Of a DNA stretch of 6,295 nt, positions 5,889 through 6,295 are shown in pieces. The notes beneath the pieces are model-generated. The model was not told the DNA's origin and made no database searches. It was given only the letters and a program-made list of their open reading frames with translations. The stretch covers positions 1 to 6,295 of the forward strand of contig JAJZXP010000114.1 of the NCBI GenBank assembly GCA_021806345.1. The letters are read 5' to 3'. Origin of the DNA: Thermoplasmata archaeon. Lineage in GTDB: Archaea > Thermoplasmatota > Thermoplasmata > Thermoplasmatales > Thermoplasmataceae. How positions within the stretch are numbered: position 1 is the first letter of the stretch; each line of letters begins with the position of its first letter. The position numbers and the translations under genes were made by a program.

Positions 5889-6295
5889 GCTAAATTCAGT
5901 CTCTGATACACATTCAGATATTCCAGACCCTTTTTGATTCCAGTTTGCCAAGAGGGGTCCTCACTCTTCGAGAGAAAGTTTTTGATTGCCGTCTCATCAT
6001 ACAAACCAGCCAAAGGTATCATTCCCTCAAGAAATCTGGAAGTGTATCCTGTCCCCTGAAAGAATCTATCAAGGGTATCTATAATTTCCTCAAACCTTTC
6101 CACAACAAATTTTCTGTTTCCATGTTCACCCAGTGCAGATCCAATAACTCTGAATGAGTCCTGCTTCTTAATCTGGCCATTTTTAACCAGTTCCCATGCT
6201 TTTTCCAGATTGTCTTCCCCTTTAAGATGCCCCATAGCACTGATTATTTTTATCTTGTCCTCATCCACATCCATTTTGTCCATCATTTCACGCAG
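5885..6295 (-). CDS. M1-family aminopeptidase, C-terminal ERAP1_C-like part (tricorn factor F2/F3-like), 5' end outside window
   Basis: The last 136 codons of a longer gene; the frame stays open to the right edge (reading L-R-E-M-M-D), so the Met codons there are internal. The segment is helical and HEAT-like: KIKIISAMGHLKG and LEKAWELVKNGQIKKQD, then IGSALGEHGNRKFV, then a closing DPSWQTGIKKGLEYL and VYQRLN. This is the pattern of the C-terminal domain of M1 zinc aminopeptidases (ERAP1_C), including Thermoplasma tricorn-interacting factors F2/F3, which trim peptides made by the proteasome and tricorn protease. The zinc motifs HExxHx18E and GAMEN lie outside the window, so catalytic integrity cannot be judged. 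It ends at TAA (5887-5885), overlapping the pmbA stop on the other strand. Family assignment is from memory of the domain; the F2/F3 subtype is less sure. Confidence 0.75.
   Translation of the reverse strand: MREMMDKMDVDEDKIKIISAMGHLKGEDNLEKAWELVKNGQIKKQDSFRVIGSALGEHGNRKFVVERFEEIIDTLDRFFQGTGYTSRFLEGMIPLAGLYDETAIKNFLSKSEDPSWQTGIKKGLEYLNVYQRLNLA

Overview
The window looks archaeal, most likely from the Thermoplasmatales or a relative. It is AT-rich. Arg is mostly AGA/AGG and Ile often ATA. One gene starts with TTG, ribosome-binding sites fit the archaeal 16S tail (GGTGA, GAGG), and the first gene of the main operon has no Shine-Dalgarno sequence. A gene fragment at the right edge resembles the tricorn-interacting aminopeptidases F2/F3 known from Thermoplasma. 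The lineage is an inference, because there is no rRNA or other marker.

Layout, left to right. (1) 2-541 (+): C-terminal half of an MFS transporter, cut by the left edge. (2) 542-902: intergenic region with a 45-base imperfect hairpin just after the transporter stop, a short Cys-rich reading frame broken by an amber codon and a frameshift (636-801), and a candidate promoter with a perfect 13-bp palindrome directly before the next gene. (3) 903-5888 (+): a tight four-gene operon. It encodes a serine hydroxymethyltransferase-family PLP enzyme that lacks the residues expected for folate chemistry, a protein with four CBS domains and a C-terminal domain resembling the ribosome hibernation factor HPF/RaiA, and the two subunits of a TldD/TldE (PmbA) metallopeptidase. 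Junctions are 4 nt, a 4-nt overlap (TTGA) and 9 nt, each with a plausible ribosome-binding site. (4) 5885-6295 (-): C-terminal part of an M1-family aminopeptidase, convergent with pmbA and overlapping its stop by 4 bp.

TldD/TldE is a complete cytosolic peptidase pair, with the HExxxH motif and C-terminal Cys of TldD intact. The neighbouring M1 fragment suggests a local cluster for peptide breakdown that would release amino acids. The SHMT-like enzyme could act on one of these (an aldolase-type reaction is an inference), and the CBS protein could sense adenine nucleotides and act on ribosomes or translation. The most unusual points are the SHMT relative with its folate site eroded and the CBS-HPF-like fusion; both are testable by structure prediction. 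I see no CRISPR array, insertion sequence, tRNA or rRNA.
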